This document shows, piece by piece, positions 47,304 to 58,205 of a stretch of 64,000 nucleotides of DNA; the stretch's first letter is position 1, and each line of letters starts with the position of its first letter. Position numbers and translations under genes: made by a program. Below the pieces are notes generated by a model, which saw only the letters and a list, made by a program, of their open reading frames with translations, ran no database searches and had not been told where the DNA came from. Source of the DNA: Piper betle (Eukaryota; Streptophyta; Magnoliopsida; Piperales; Piperaceae); contig JAURVB010009280.1 of the NCBI GenBank assembly GCA_033002965.1, positions 62,001 through 126,000 on the forward strand, given 5' to 3'.

Positions 47304-48750
47304 TCATTCTTTATTTAATGTGATGGAAGACTTCCAAAGTTGCTCCCCTTCATAGTAGTGTTTCAGTCTAAATCCATTAACTTTAAATGATTGATCCCCT
47401 TGTTCAGTGTTAATTCCAATTGCATCATGTGGAAATATTGTTTGTACTATGTAAGGACCAGACCATCTTGATTTCAATTTTCCTTTGAAAATTTTCAACC
47501 TTGAGTCATATAACAATACCTTTTGTCCAGGAGAAAATGGTTTAGAAGCAATTCTTTGATCATGCCATGCTTTGCATTTTTCCTTATAGATCTTAGCATT
47601 TTCATAAGAAGCTCTCATAATTTCTTCTAATTCAATAAGTTGTTGTAGTCTCATTTTTCCACATGTTTCCAAGTCAAAATTCAATTCCTTAATGGCCCAA
47701 AAAGCTTTATGCTCTAATTCTAGGGGAAGATGACAAGCCTTTCCAAACACTAATTGATAAGAGGACATGCCAATTGGTGTCTTGAAAGCTATTCTATAAG
47801 CCCATAGAGCATCATCTAACCGAATAGACCAATCCTTTCTATTACCTTTTACTACCTTCTCTAGAATTTTAAGAATCTCTCGATTGGATACTTCAGCCTG
47901 GCCATTAGTTTGTGGATGGTAAGCGGTGGCAACCTTATGTTTCACTCCATACTTAGCCAATAAAGCTTCAAATTACCTATTGCAAAAGTGAGACCCTCCA
48001 TCACTAATGATTGCCCGAGGTGTACCAAATCTGGTAAAGATATTCTTCTTTAAAAACTTAACCACCACCTTGGCATCATTCGATGGTAAAGCTACTGCTT
48101 CAACCCATTTAGAAACATAATCGACAGCTAAAAGAATATAAGTGTTAGAGTTTGATGGAGGAAAAGGACCCATAAAATCTATACCCCATACATCAAATAA
48201 TTCCACTTCAAGAATAGAGTTGAGAGGCATTTTGTTTTTCCTTGACAGATTTCCAGCCTTTTGACAGCTGATCACATCTCTCAATAAAATGTCTTGCATC
48301 TTTAAATAGTGTAGGCCAAAATAATCCTGATTGGAGAACTTTCATCGTTGTCCTAGTACTTCCAAAGTGCCCGCCATAATCTGTTGAGTGACAATGATGA
48401 AGTATGGACTCCATTTCATCTTTTGGTACACATCTTCTTATCATCCCATCAGCACATTGCTTGAAGAGAAGAGGGTCATCCCAAAAATATGACTTAGCCT
48501 CATGAAGAAATCGTTTCTTTTGTTGAAAGTTCAAGTCCGGTGGCATCTTCCCACTCACCAAGTAATTTGCTAAATCAGCAAACCATGGGACAACACCACT
48601 TGCAATGGCCAATATATTTTCATCAGGGAAAACCTCATTCATGGGTGGATTATCCTTAACGTTGTATGTTTTGCTCAACCAAGAAAGGTGGTCCACTACA
48701 ACATTCTCGCTTACTTTCTTGTCCTTAATCTCGACATCAAATTCCTGCAA
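47304..48750 (-). pseudogene. Athila-type integrase (with RNase H end)
   Basis: The frame 48750-48208 gives the RNase H tail (EFDVEIKDKK, VVDHLSWL) and the zinc-binding motif (HHCHSTDYGGHFG, then C..C near 48280). After a shift, 48299-47973 carries the first catalytic Asp ([11 protein letters not shown]), KWVEA and the second Asp ([10 protein letters not shown]). An in-frame TAA at 47973 separates 47960-47304, which carries Glu in [32 protein letters not shown] and a GPY-like WSGPYIV. No chromodomain follows, as expected for Athila. Only two breaks make it one of the better-preserved genes in the window. Confidence 0.85.
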
Positions 48751-49082
48751 TAAAAGAACCTAACAGATTAGCCTAGGTTTGGAATCTCTCTTAGACAAAA
48801 GGTATTTTATAGCAGCATGATCAGTATATACAATAACCTTTGAACTTAGCAAATATGATCTAAACTTATCAACAACATGCACTACTTCTAACAATTCTTT
48901 TTCAGTTGTAGTATAATTGCTTTGTGTATCATTCAATGTCTTACTAATGTAGTAGATAACATTTAAAATGTGCCCTTCCTTTGGCCTAATACAACACCTA
49001 TCGCATGGTCACTAACATCACACATTAATTCAAAAGGTCATGACTAATCCAGTGCAATCACAATGGGAGTTGAAATCAATTT
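48751..49082 (-). pseudogene. Athila-type RNase H remnant
   Basis: Minus-strand reading shows CVMLVTMR near 49020 (a CDAS-type start, mutated), AKGRAHF and a T.KQLYYN.K segment near 48910. A short YIVYTDHAA-type segment near 48815 is in another frame. Five or more stops are present. Confidence 0.6.
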
Positions 49083-49946
49083 TCATTTCAAAGTCTCAAA
49101 AGCTTTCAAACATGCATCATCAAAATAAAAAAATGCATCTTTTTCTAGTAAAGCATATAAAGGTTTTGAGATCTGAGAAAAATCCTTTATAAACCATCTT
49201 AAGAATCCTGCATGTCCTAGAAAACTTATAATTTCTTTCACTGATGTAGGTGGTGGGAGCCTCTCTACAGCTACAATTTTTCCCTTGTCTAATTCAAGTG
49301 CTTGGCATGAAACTTTATGTCCCAAAACTATTCTTTCCTTAACCATAAAATGACATTTTTTCCAATTAAGAACAAGATTAGTGTCTTGACAACATTTAAG
49401 AACACAAGATAAAATAGATAAGTAGTCATCAGAAATCTCTCCAAAAATAGTAAAGTCATCTATAAATACTTCTAGGCCATGTTCAATCATATCAGTAAAT
49501 ATGGCCATCATTTATCTATGGAATGTAGTGGGAGCGTTACACAAGCCAAAGGGCATTCACCGAAAAGAAAAAGTGCCATAAGGACAAGTGAACATCGTCT
49601 GTTCTTGATCCTCAGGTGCAATGGTAATCTGATTGTAACCTTAATATTCATCAAGAAAACAAAAATGAGCATTCCCAACTAATCTATCAAGCATTTGATC
49701 AATAAAAGGAAGAGGAAAGTGATTTTTTTGTAGCCTTGTTGAGCTTCCTATAGTCCAGGCACACACTCCACCCCGTGAGGTTCTTGTAAAAATCAGTTCA
49801 TCTCTTTACCACGTTACACCTCCTTTCTTTGGTACACATTGTATTGGACTTACCCAAGTACTATCAACAATGGGACACATCACTCTACCATCCAACCACT
49901 TAATAATTTCATTATTGACCACTTCTTTTATGTTCGGGTTGAGTCG
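49083..49946 (-). pseudogene. Athila-type reverse transcriptase
   Basis: 49511-49083 is open: active site VFIDDFTIFG (FIDD in place of the gypsy YVDD), then CHFMVKERIVLGHKVS and ISFLGHAGFLRWFIKDFS. The upstream fingers at 49946-49520 are in several frames (CVPKKGGVT near 49830, DYRKLNK-type near 49750, MPFGL near 49545) with stops. Family knowledge places polymerisation at the two adjacent Asp residues, which are intact. Confidence 0.8.
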
Positions 49947-50930
49947 TCATTCATGCTCTACAATTGGACTGCATCCGTCCACTACGTTGATCCTATGCAT
50001 ACAAAAGGAGGGATCGATGCCTTTTATGTCTGCTATAGTCCAAGCAATAGCTGATTTGTGATCCTTTAGTATTCTAATCAACTTCTCTTCCTGCAACATA
50101 GTTAGCTCTGAAGAAATAATAACAGGAAGAGTGTCATTAGGCCCCAAGAAAGTATACTTGAAATGTTTTGAAAGTTGCTTTAGCTCCAAAATAGGTTGTA
50201 CTTCAACTGATGGTGGCAATCTATGGAATGGGAGATATAAAGTTTCCACAACTCTGAATCTCCAAGGCAAGATTGGTTGTGAATCTAATACTTTAACCAT
50301 TTCATCCACATCAGTATCGCCTTTACAAAGAAAATTTATGGCCTTATCTAATGAATCACTCAACAGTATTTTATCAAATAGTTCAATTCTAGAACAATCA
50401 TATGTTGCATTTGGGCAAGTCATGGATTTGAAGATGTTATATGTGACATAGTTGTTATTTACCCTAAGTGTAAGTTTTCTAGCGGCTACGTCGATTAGTG
50501 TTCTCCCTGTTCCCAATAAACCTTTCCCAACAATGAGTGGTATATTGTCATTCCTTCCTTCCATTTCGAGCACCACAAAATTTGCAGGAAAGTTAAACTT
50601 GTCAACCTTTATTAAAACATCTTCAATGACTCCTTTAGGATATACCAATGATCGGTCAACCAACTGGAGTGTGATGTTAGCAGAAGCAATGTCCTAGATT
50701 CCTAACCTTTTGAAAACAAAAAAAGGCATCAGATTAATGCTAGAACCTAAGTCACATAAAGCATTACAATGAACATTTCCTCCAATTGAACATGAAATAA
50801 CAAATTTGTTCGAACCATTCATCTTAGGAGGCAGTTTTCTTTGGAGGACAACACTACATTCCTCTGTCATAGCCACAACTTCATTGTCATCTACTCTCCT
50901 TTTCCTTGCTAGAATATCCTTCAAGTATTT
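49947..50930 (-). pseudogene. Athila-type protease and PR-RT linker
   Basis: 50924-50694 carries a retropepsin-like site CDLGSSINLMP, in which the usual D-S/T-G is D-L-G followed by SS, normal for Athila. It ends at a TAG after KRLGI. In-frame DIASANIT then leads into 50663-49947, with SLVYPKGVIEDVLIKV, FVVLEME and PLIVGKGLLGTGRTLIDV (flap region). The linker follows, ending with the RT start HKSAIAWTIADIKGIDPSF. Only one stop interrupts about 320 codons. Confidence 0.8.
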
Positions 50931-51399
50931 TATATAGGCATCTGTTCTAGTGCTTCAGCGAAAGGTATGTTAATTTGTAATTTCTTAAATATATCACAAA
51001 AATTTTTGAAGTATTTTTCATCACTTTGTTTCCTTAGTCTAGAAGGAAATGGTAATTTTTTGTTCAACCTGTTCTACATGTACCACATCTTTCTCTTTCC
51101 TTTTACTTCCGAATAAGATAACCAATATAATGTGTTCATGTTCATTATTTGGCTTTTCATCTTTTTCCTTAACTTTATTCAACTAAACTGGTTGTTGAAA
51201 AGTAATACCACTCCAGGTTGTTATAGCTTTGCAATGCCCTTGACCATCTTTCCTTGGTTGTTCTGGTTGGCTAGGAAGTACACCCTTGGGTTGCTCACTT
51301 GGTTCCTTGTTTAATTGCAACACAACTTGTTGCATAAACTGTTGTTGTTGTTGCTGATTCTGCGTAAATTATTGCATAATTTGTTGCATAGAATTGAAC

Positions 51400-52118
51400 A
51401 TTTGGATCAAATTCGATTGTTGTGGTTGAAAAGGAAGTGAAGGGGGTTGAGATGCTGTGATGGTGGTGGTGGATTATTGAGGACAGTAGCTGATTGTGGA
51501 GAATTATTCCATGAAAAATTGGGGTTATTGCGCAAGCCCGAATTGTAGGTATTGGAATATGGATTGCTGTTCCTACTAAAGTTGCCTACATAGTTAACTT
51601 GATTAGTTAAACATTGACCTATAGAATGTCCTTGTCCACACCATTCACACATTGGCTCCACAACATTAACTTGTCCCTGCATATTAAGATTTTTAACATA
51701 TTAGCTAAAGCACTAACCTGAGCAGATAAAGTAGTAAGTGCATCAAATTCTAAACTCCGATAATCCTCCTCGGGTGCCTTTCTTGTGTTGCATGGTGGTT
51801 GCTAGGCAACATCAATTCTAGCAATTGAAAAGCTTCATGTAGGTTCTTCCTAAGAAACGATCCATTGGCCGCCACATCAACTATGTTCTTTGTTTGCCCC
51901 AACAACCCGTTATTGAAAGTTTGGAGTAGCATCCATCTTTCTATATCATGGATGAGACACTTTTTCAACAATTCTTTTAATCTTTCCCATGCCTCAAAGA
52001 GAGGCTCACCATCAAACTGAAAAAAAAGATAAAATTTTGTTATGTAATCTAGTAGTTTTAGGAGGAGGAAAATGTTTTAACAAAAATTTTTTAGACAATT
52101 CATCCCAAGTGGTAATTG
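51400..52118 (-). pseudogene. Athila-type gag, middle and C-terminal part
   Basis: Minus-strand reading from 52118: AITTWDELSKKFL, FDGEPLFEAWERLKELL near 52030-51990, then the frame 51971-51750 (LLQTFNNGLLGQTKNIVD). After a shift, 51682-51407 has a knuckle CEWCGQGHSIGQC and an Asn-rich tail. The N-terminal part of gag is not upstream in the same orientation; it lies inverted at 52119-52516. Confidence 0.8.
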
Positions 52119-52516
52119 CATTTAATGATGACAACAGGGCAATCCAAGATTGGGTTGTACCTCTTGGAAGAGGTTATAACCTAGTATTATTGCACCATAG
52201 ATGAATGCGACTCACTTCGAGCTTAAACCGGTATTATTTAACATGTTACAAACTATAGGAAAAGGTGCCATAATACTAGGTTGTAACCATCTTGCAAGAG
52301 GTACAACCCAATCTTGCATTGCCTTGTTGTCATCAATGGCTACTGTTATAATCGGTGGATTCGACCGGCTTCGAGCTTAAACCAGTTTTATTTAACATGT
52401 TATAAACTATAGGACAATTTAGTGGATTGCATATTGAAAATCCTAATAAGCATATCATCGATATCGTATCGATTTGTGATATGTATAAACAACCTAGTGT
52501 CTCTAGCACCAAAAAC
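52119..52516 (+). pseudogene. Inverted, partly duplicated gag N-terminal segment
   Basis: Although the element is on the minus strand, gag N-terminal motifs read here on the plus strand. QDWVVPL is at about 52149, THFELKPVLFNMLQTIG at 52210-52260 and FELKPVLFNML again at 52366-52398, followed by TIGQFSG. The QDWVVPLARWLQPSIMAP copy at 52345-52265 reads on the minus strand, forming an inverted repeat with 52128-52200 (about 72-bp arms, about 65-bp spacer). The segment ends at the PBS (52499-52516). Confidence 0.8.
52499..52516 (-). promoter_or_regulatory. Athila-type primer-binding site
   Basis: The minus strand reads GTTTTTGGTGCTAGAGA next to the LTR, resembling the TTTTTGGCGCC start typical of Athila PBS regions. 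Confidence 0.5.
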
Positions 52517-53649
52517 TTATTTGATTAACTCAATAACATGCAAGTATACATGGTCGGAATAAGTAATATAAAGATGAATTTAAGTATCGTCCCAATGAGA
52601 TGAATTTCCTTAAATTAATTAAAGAAAATGAAATTAAGAACACAATAAAAACAATCAACTTAACTAAATCTAAGTAATAACTTTAAATTAAAGAAAAAGT
52701 TATAATGATAAGACTCGTTCTAGAGTCGAATTTCCTTAACATGAATTTAATATTCATCACATCTTAATCTTATCTTTTATTCTTGAATTGCCAATCTAGG
52801 AGAATTATATGACATAGTGGCTCCTGCTCCTTCATGCATCTATTATTTTGCCTCAATTTCTACATCCCGGTGATAATTGATTAGTTAACAAAATAACGCA
52901 TTAAGGTTTGCTTTACAATGGCATACGGTGTTGTGTGTCTCCCGACCACAACAACAAACAAGTCAAAAGACTCGTAGTATGATGAATTATCAACTAGTCT
53001 AACTGATTTCTCCTGAAATCTAATTAAACCTCATAATCTAAGTAATAAGTGATCTATCTACTCTTAGCATTAAGAATATAATAATTCAAGCAATCCAATT
53101 GAATAAAATAGTAAGAGGTTGAAATGGATTCAATTAAACCATGTTAAGTTCTATTCTTCTCTAGAACGAAATAAATGATTACTTCATAATAAGAATAGAA
53201 AACATTATAAAGAATAAACTACTTCTCATTATGAAAGGAAAAAAATTACAAAAAGTAGAACTACTTCTAAGCCAAGAGTTGATATATCCCAAACAACAAA
53301 TGACCACCCCTTTAAATAGAAGATTGAGATGCCCAACAGATACAAAAATTCAAGGAAGGATTCCACAACTCAATGTAGTCTAATTAATTATAGTATCCGA
53401 TGAAGTTTCCAAGTCCCTAACTTACTCAAAGGCAACCAAAGCTATGTATATCCATCCTTATTGAGCTTTTTCAACACCATAAATTGTAGCCATCAATGGA
53501 TGGGGTCCAATGCTCTGACCAACAATTCCTAAGCGTCTTTGTTTTCAATTTTTTTCTGCATTAAATTCCAAAATTAAACATATCTAATAAAATATTAAGT
53601 AACTAAAAATAAAATAAAATATCACCTAATTAATAATATTTATACCCAG
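52517..53649 (-). repeat. 5' LTR of the Athila-type element, main part
   Basis: It aligns with 44882-45890. It is interrupted by the chromovirus inserted at CCCAG (53645-53649) and ends in 61143-61198. Confidence 0.85.
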
Positions 53650-53910
53650 TGTAAAGACCCGGAAAAAAAATTCATTAACTGGTTAAGTATAAATTACCCG
53701 ATTAAATTGAAAAGTAATTTCTAATCGGACGATTCTAGTTGAATCAGTTGAGTTGAACACATTAATTATCCATTTAACCATTTAAGTGAACCATACCATT
53801 TAAGAAGATGAGTGAAAAGGTTAAGTGAACCGTGTTAATTACCCAATTACCTGGTTAAAGGAATTATGGTGAAAGGGTGCTTCCACAAACCCTAGCCGTC
53901 ATTTATTCTT

Positions 53911-53919
53911 TATAAAAGG
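53911..53919 (+). promoter_or_regulatory. TATA box of chromovirus LTR
   Basis: TATAAAAGG, identical in the 3' LTR at 59811-59819; strong plant TATA match. Confidence 0.65.
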
Positions 53920-54070
53920 AGAAGGGGTCGTTGAACCTAGAAAATACCAATGGATGTGGGGTGTGAAAATTTAATGAAGGGATCATTGAACCTAGGAAAC
54001 ACCAATGGATGATGGGGTATGAGAATTTAATAGAGGGAATGGTTGATGTGTATATATATGCAGGAGGAGG

Positions 54071-54170
54071 GAGTATTTCATCCCTCATCTCCGTCCCAGG
54101 CGACCTCCCCATTACTGTGCGAGTATTTCATCCCTCATCTCCGTCCCAGGCGACCTCCCCATTACTGTAT
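54071..54170. repeat. Two 50-bp direct repeats in the LTR
   Basis: 'gagtatttcatccctcatct...attactgt' occurs at 54071 and 54121, and equally at 59972 and 60022 in the 3' LTR. It lies about 160 bp after the TATA box, hence probably in the transcribed R/U5 part. Confidence 0.9.
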
Positions 54171-54675
54171 TAGGGTTCACGGGTCACAGTCAGGCGTAAT
54201 CACAAATCAGGTACGTATAATAGGTAGAACATCATATTTTCCTTGTTGGTAGCCTAGGTCGGCCTGAGCCCAGATTCGACTACCATGCACCGAGTGCAAC
54301 CGGGGTCAATGAATTACCTCAGTCTGACACTAGGTCGTGTTATGTGCATGAATTTTGTAATTCATCGACATTGTTTTGGAGTAGTGATAGCCACCCCATA
54401 AAAAGGCTACGGCCGGGGTGAGTGAGGCACAGCGATTCCTCCATCGCACTAGAGTGCAGGTACGAGATTAGGTGATTGACATCCAGAGTATGGAGCAAAA
54501 TAAATATGAGGACTCCTTTTTTTATTTAATTGAGAAATAATTGTGGCTGCTAGGAAACGGTCCAAGACTGTGGGATCTTTATATATGTTATTATTTATAA
54601 AAAATGTTTGACATAATTACTTTACTTTTGAGTAACACCTAGCCACTTAGGCCCACAATATCGTGAAAAATGGCG

Positions 54676-54683
54676 CAGAGCAC
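54676..54683 (+). promoter_or_regulatory. Half primer-binding site
   Basis: CAGAGCAC, the 3' part of a TGGTATCAGAGCAC-type PBS, directly follows the clipped LTR. The TGGTAT half needed for tRNA 3'-end pairing is deleted. Confidence 0.65.
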
Positions 54684-54847
54684 AGTTTTCCAAAAGCTCA
54701 CATCTTATGACTCAAGTACCTTGTTGAAGAGTCTAATATTTTATTTTTCTCCAATAGCGTATGTCATTAGGGAATTAGTGGACCTCCCTAATAAACCGAA
54801 GTAATCATTGAAAAAAAATTAATGAACCATAACGGAATAAATTTTAG

Positions 54848-55987
54848 ATGGCAGGCACCCAAAGGAAGTCGAGCCAAGCTGCGTAGTCGGACACAAACCT
54901 TGTGAGTGTGTTAGGCCAAATTTTGATGGCCATACAGGGACTAGCGCAGGCTTCAGAAAATACCAGTTCTGTGGTTCAGAACATGGTGCAGAGGTTACCG
55001 GGATTGATAATGGGGAATGGAGCTCCAAATTCGGCTGCGGGTCCTAGTAACGTCCCAAATGGGGATCAGGGGAGCGCCCAAGAGCGGGTAGGAATAGCTG
55101 ACCTGGGCGAGCGAGGAGAACTTCCAAACCCGGTGCCACCGGTAGTCCGACAAGTGGTACTGCCAGATGGGGATGACAGTGATCGATACATTGTAGAGAA
55201 ATTCCGGAAGAACGGAGCTGAGGTATTCATTGGAGGGACTGATCCAATGAAGGCGGAGAGCTGGTTGGACATTACTGAAAAAGCATTTAGAGCTCTCTCT
55301 GTACCTCATCGCCATCAAGTGAGGTTGGTGACATGCATGCTTCAGGAGGAAGCATCCTATTGGTGGAAGTCCATGGAGAAGACTGTGTTCCATCAACGGG
55401 AGATTTCATCCATTCCTTGGGCGGAATTTGTAACAGCTTTCAATGGACAATATTTTCTTGAGTCTGTTGTCCAGAAGAAAGCACTGGAATTTGCCACTCT
55501 AACTCAGAAGGATGATTCAGTCCGAGAGTATGCCAAAAATTTCTTGCAATTGGAGAGATTTGCACCTCGGAGTTTGTCAACTGCCCGGGCCAGAGCAAAC
55601 AAATTTTTCTGGGGTTTGAAGCCCGAATTGAGGAGTAGGGTTGCTACAGCACCAAGAGGCACTATAACCGAAGTGATTGAAGCAGCCACTACTCATGAGT
55701 TGGTGTACGACTATGTCCGTGCACAGAAACAGGGGAAGGCTACTATGCAACATAAGAATGCCAACCAGGGTAGTAGCAAAAATAGGTCTGAAGAACACCA
55801 GCAGCAGAACTATCAAAGGAATGTCAATGGGAACCGCAAAAGAAAGTTTCAGGAGATTCTGTATCGACTATGTAAAAATTGCAACAAGATGCATTCAGGG
55901 TTATGCAGGGAGCCCCGTCGGTGCTACAATTGCGGAAGGACGGGACACTTGCAAAACGAGTTTCGTCAGCCCCTGAAGCAACAATAG
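54848..55987 (+). pseudogene. gag of the chromovirus
   Basis: The ATG at 54848 starts MAGTQRKSSQAA, followed by a TAG at 54884; the same frame then stays open to 55987. Capsid motifs: FRKNGAEVFIGGTDPMKAES (about residue 120), WLDITEKAF, YWWKSMEKTVF, FNGQYFLESVVQKKALEF, YAKNFLQLERFAP and FFWGLKPELR. The zinc knuckle near 55923-55962 is CYNCGRTGHLQNEF: the fourth ligand Cys is Phe. A TAG at 55985-55987 ends the frame, and the next frame in phase is protease. Without the two stops it would be a typical 380-residue Gag. Its product coats element RNA (family knowledge). Confidence 0.9.
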
Positions 55988-56569
55988 GAGCAACCTGAAA
56001 AGGAGAAGACACTAGCTCCAAATCGCTACCGAGCACCTGCAAAACCAGTGGACAAAGGGAAGGCGAAACTTTTTGCAGTCGAAGTCGAGGACACTGAGAA
56101 CGAGGACCACACAGTTCGAGGTAAAATTCTGATTCAAAGTGTTAGTGTGGATGTTTTATTTGACTCGGGGTGTACGCATTCGTTCCTATCATCTCGATTA
56201 GTTAAGAGTTTAGGACTCCAAACGTCTACATTACCTAAGACTTATAGGGTCACCACCGCAACGGGAGAAGGGGAGGTCACAACGTTAGGAGTGACTAACC
56301 TATCCTTGGATATACAAGGGAAACCCTATGTGTGGAATTTCATTGTCTATGGGATAATAGGCTTTGATGTACTGTTGGGAATGGACTGGTTGTCTGCACA
56401 CCAGCCTTTTCTCGACTGTAAAGGGAGGAGAGTATTGACTAAACCTTGTAATTGTGAGATGGGGGTCATTTTCCAAGGGTCATGGAATGATCCATCCTCC
56501 TGTATTGTGTCGGTTAGTGAGGCAACTGAGTGGTTTGGTGAGGGTTGTAAAGTTTTTCGACAACTCTAG
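55988..56569 (+). pseudogene. Aspartic protease of the chromovirus
   Basis: In frame with gag. From 56048: KGKAKLFAVEVEDTENEDHT, then VLFDSGCTHSFLSSRLVKSL, in which D-S-G is the intact catalytic site. VTNLSLDIQGKPYVWNFIV and DVLLGMDWLSAHQPFLDC follow. The frame ends at a TAG (56567-56569), just before a shift into the RT frame. It would cleave the Gag-Pol precursor. Confidence 0.85.
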
Positions 56570-57738
56570 AGGAGCCTGAGTCCAAACCCAAAGAGTTGTC
56601 CATGATTTCGGTGGTAGCAGAATTTTCGGACGTATTTCTAGGTGAACTTCCAGGGTTACCTTCTAAGCAGGTAGTGGAGTTTGTCATTGACCTAGCACCG
56701 GGAGTATCACCAATTTCTAAAGCACCATACCACATGGCTCCAGCAGAACTCAAGGAGTTAAAGAGTCAATTAGAAGAGCTGTTGTAGGCAAGCTTCATAC
56801 GACCAAGTACTTCACCCTGGGGAGCCCCTGTTCTTTTTGTAAAGAAGAAAGATGGCTCACTTCGATTGTGTATTGACTATCGCCAGGTCAATCAAGTGAC
56901 AGTCAAGAATCGGTACCTCTTACTTAGGATTGGTCATTTATTTGATCAGTTGAAAATAGCCGGAATATTCTCATAAATGGACTTACGGTCCGCATATCAT
57001 CAACTACGGGTGAAGGAATCTGACATACAGAAAACAACTTCCTGAACTCGCTATGGACATTATGAGTTTCTGGTTATGCCTTTTGGTTTGACAAATGCAC
57101 CAGCGGCTTTTATGTCACTTATGAACACGGTGTTCTACAAATACTTGGATAAGTTTATTATTGTATTTGTGGACGACATTCTGGTCTATTCAAATAATGA
57201 GGAGGACCATGGGAAACACTTGTCCATTGCTCTTCAAGTTTTGAGAGAGAATCAACTGTTTGCCAAATTATCAAAGTGTGACTTCTGGCTGAAGGAGGTG
57301 AATTTCCTCGGACATGTTGTCTCAAAGGTGGGAGTTGCAGTGGATCTGTCAAAAGTGAAAGTAGTCATTGATTGGCCACAACCTAAGTCAGTCACTGATA
57401 TTAGAAGCTTCCTCAGTTTGGCGTGTTACTATAGGAAATTCATTAAAGACTTTTCCTTAGTAGCATCGCCGATGACCAAACTTACAATGAAGGGGGTCAG
57501 GTTTGAATGGAGTAGTAAGTGTGAGGAGAGTTTCCAGTCTCTAAAGAAAAGTTCAACAACTGCACCAGTCTTGACCCTGCCAAATGGTATTGAAGGATTC
57601 GTAGTCTTCAGTGATGCGTCTCAGTTGGGTTTAGGATGCGTCCTTATGCAAGATGGTAAGGTGGTGGCTTACGCATCTCGCCAATTGAAGATTCACAGCA
57701 AAATTATGCGACCCATGACTTGGAACTGGCAGCAGTAG
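56570..57738 (+). pseudogene. Reverse transcriptase of the chromovirus
   Basis: The frame from 56596 contains [20 protein letters not shown] and [17 protein letters not shown], a stop at 56785-56787, [16 protein letters not shown] (56830-56880), a stop at 56974-56976 and MDLRSAYHQLRV (first catalytic Asp). There is a further stop at 57043-57045, next to TRYGHYEF. From 57076 it is open: [12 protein letters not shown], the active site FVDDILVYS at 57168-57194, [26 protein letters not shown] and RNase H start [15 protein letters not shown] frameshift lies near 57695, so RNase H continues in another frame. Confidence 0.9.
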
Positions 57739-58205
57739 TTTTTGCCCTAAAGATTTGGAGGCACTACTTGTATGGGGCTCAGTTCGAAGTTTTCACCGAC
57801 CATCAAAGTTTGAAGTATATCTTCACCCAGAATGACCTTAACCTTCGACAGAGACGGTGGATAGAATACTTGAAGGACTATGATTTCCAAATTTTATACC
57901 ACCCGGGAAAAGCGAACGTTGTGGCTGACGCATTGAGTCGGAAGGGCAAGATGGACAAGGGCCAACAACTAGCTAGACTTTGGGCTATGTCAGCTGGGGT
58001 GGTAGCTATTAACCCGGTGGAACGAATGATAGGAATACTGGCAAACCTGGTTATCTCCAATGAATTGGTGGCCCGAGTTAAGCTAACACAAATGGAAGAT
58101 GAGAAGCTGAATGAAATGTTGGACAAAACTCCCAACATTGTAGCAGATTCCAACAGTGTAATCAGATTTAGAGGAGATTGTGTGTACCCAACAATGATGC
58201 ATTAA
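57720..58205 (+). pseudogene. RNase H of the chromovirus, C-terminal part
   Basis: [19 protein letters not shown] follows the shift (catalytic Glu in the preceding T.DLEL-type segment is read as MTWNW in the old frame). Then [18 protein letters not shown] (Asp), [12 protein letters not shown], and [14 protein letters not shown] (final Asp). The linker to integrase ends at a second shift near 58185. Confidence 0.85.

Larger units (their letters stand above)
53650..54675 (+). repeat. 5' LTR, internally deleted and 3'-clipped
   Basis: It matches 59548-60360 and 60911-61127. The join lies at GTGCAG (54454-54459), a hexamer present at both deletion edges in the 3' LTR (60355-60360 and 60905-60910). 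The terminal GGTCGTTACA is gone. Confidence 0.9.
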
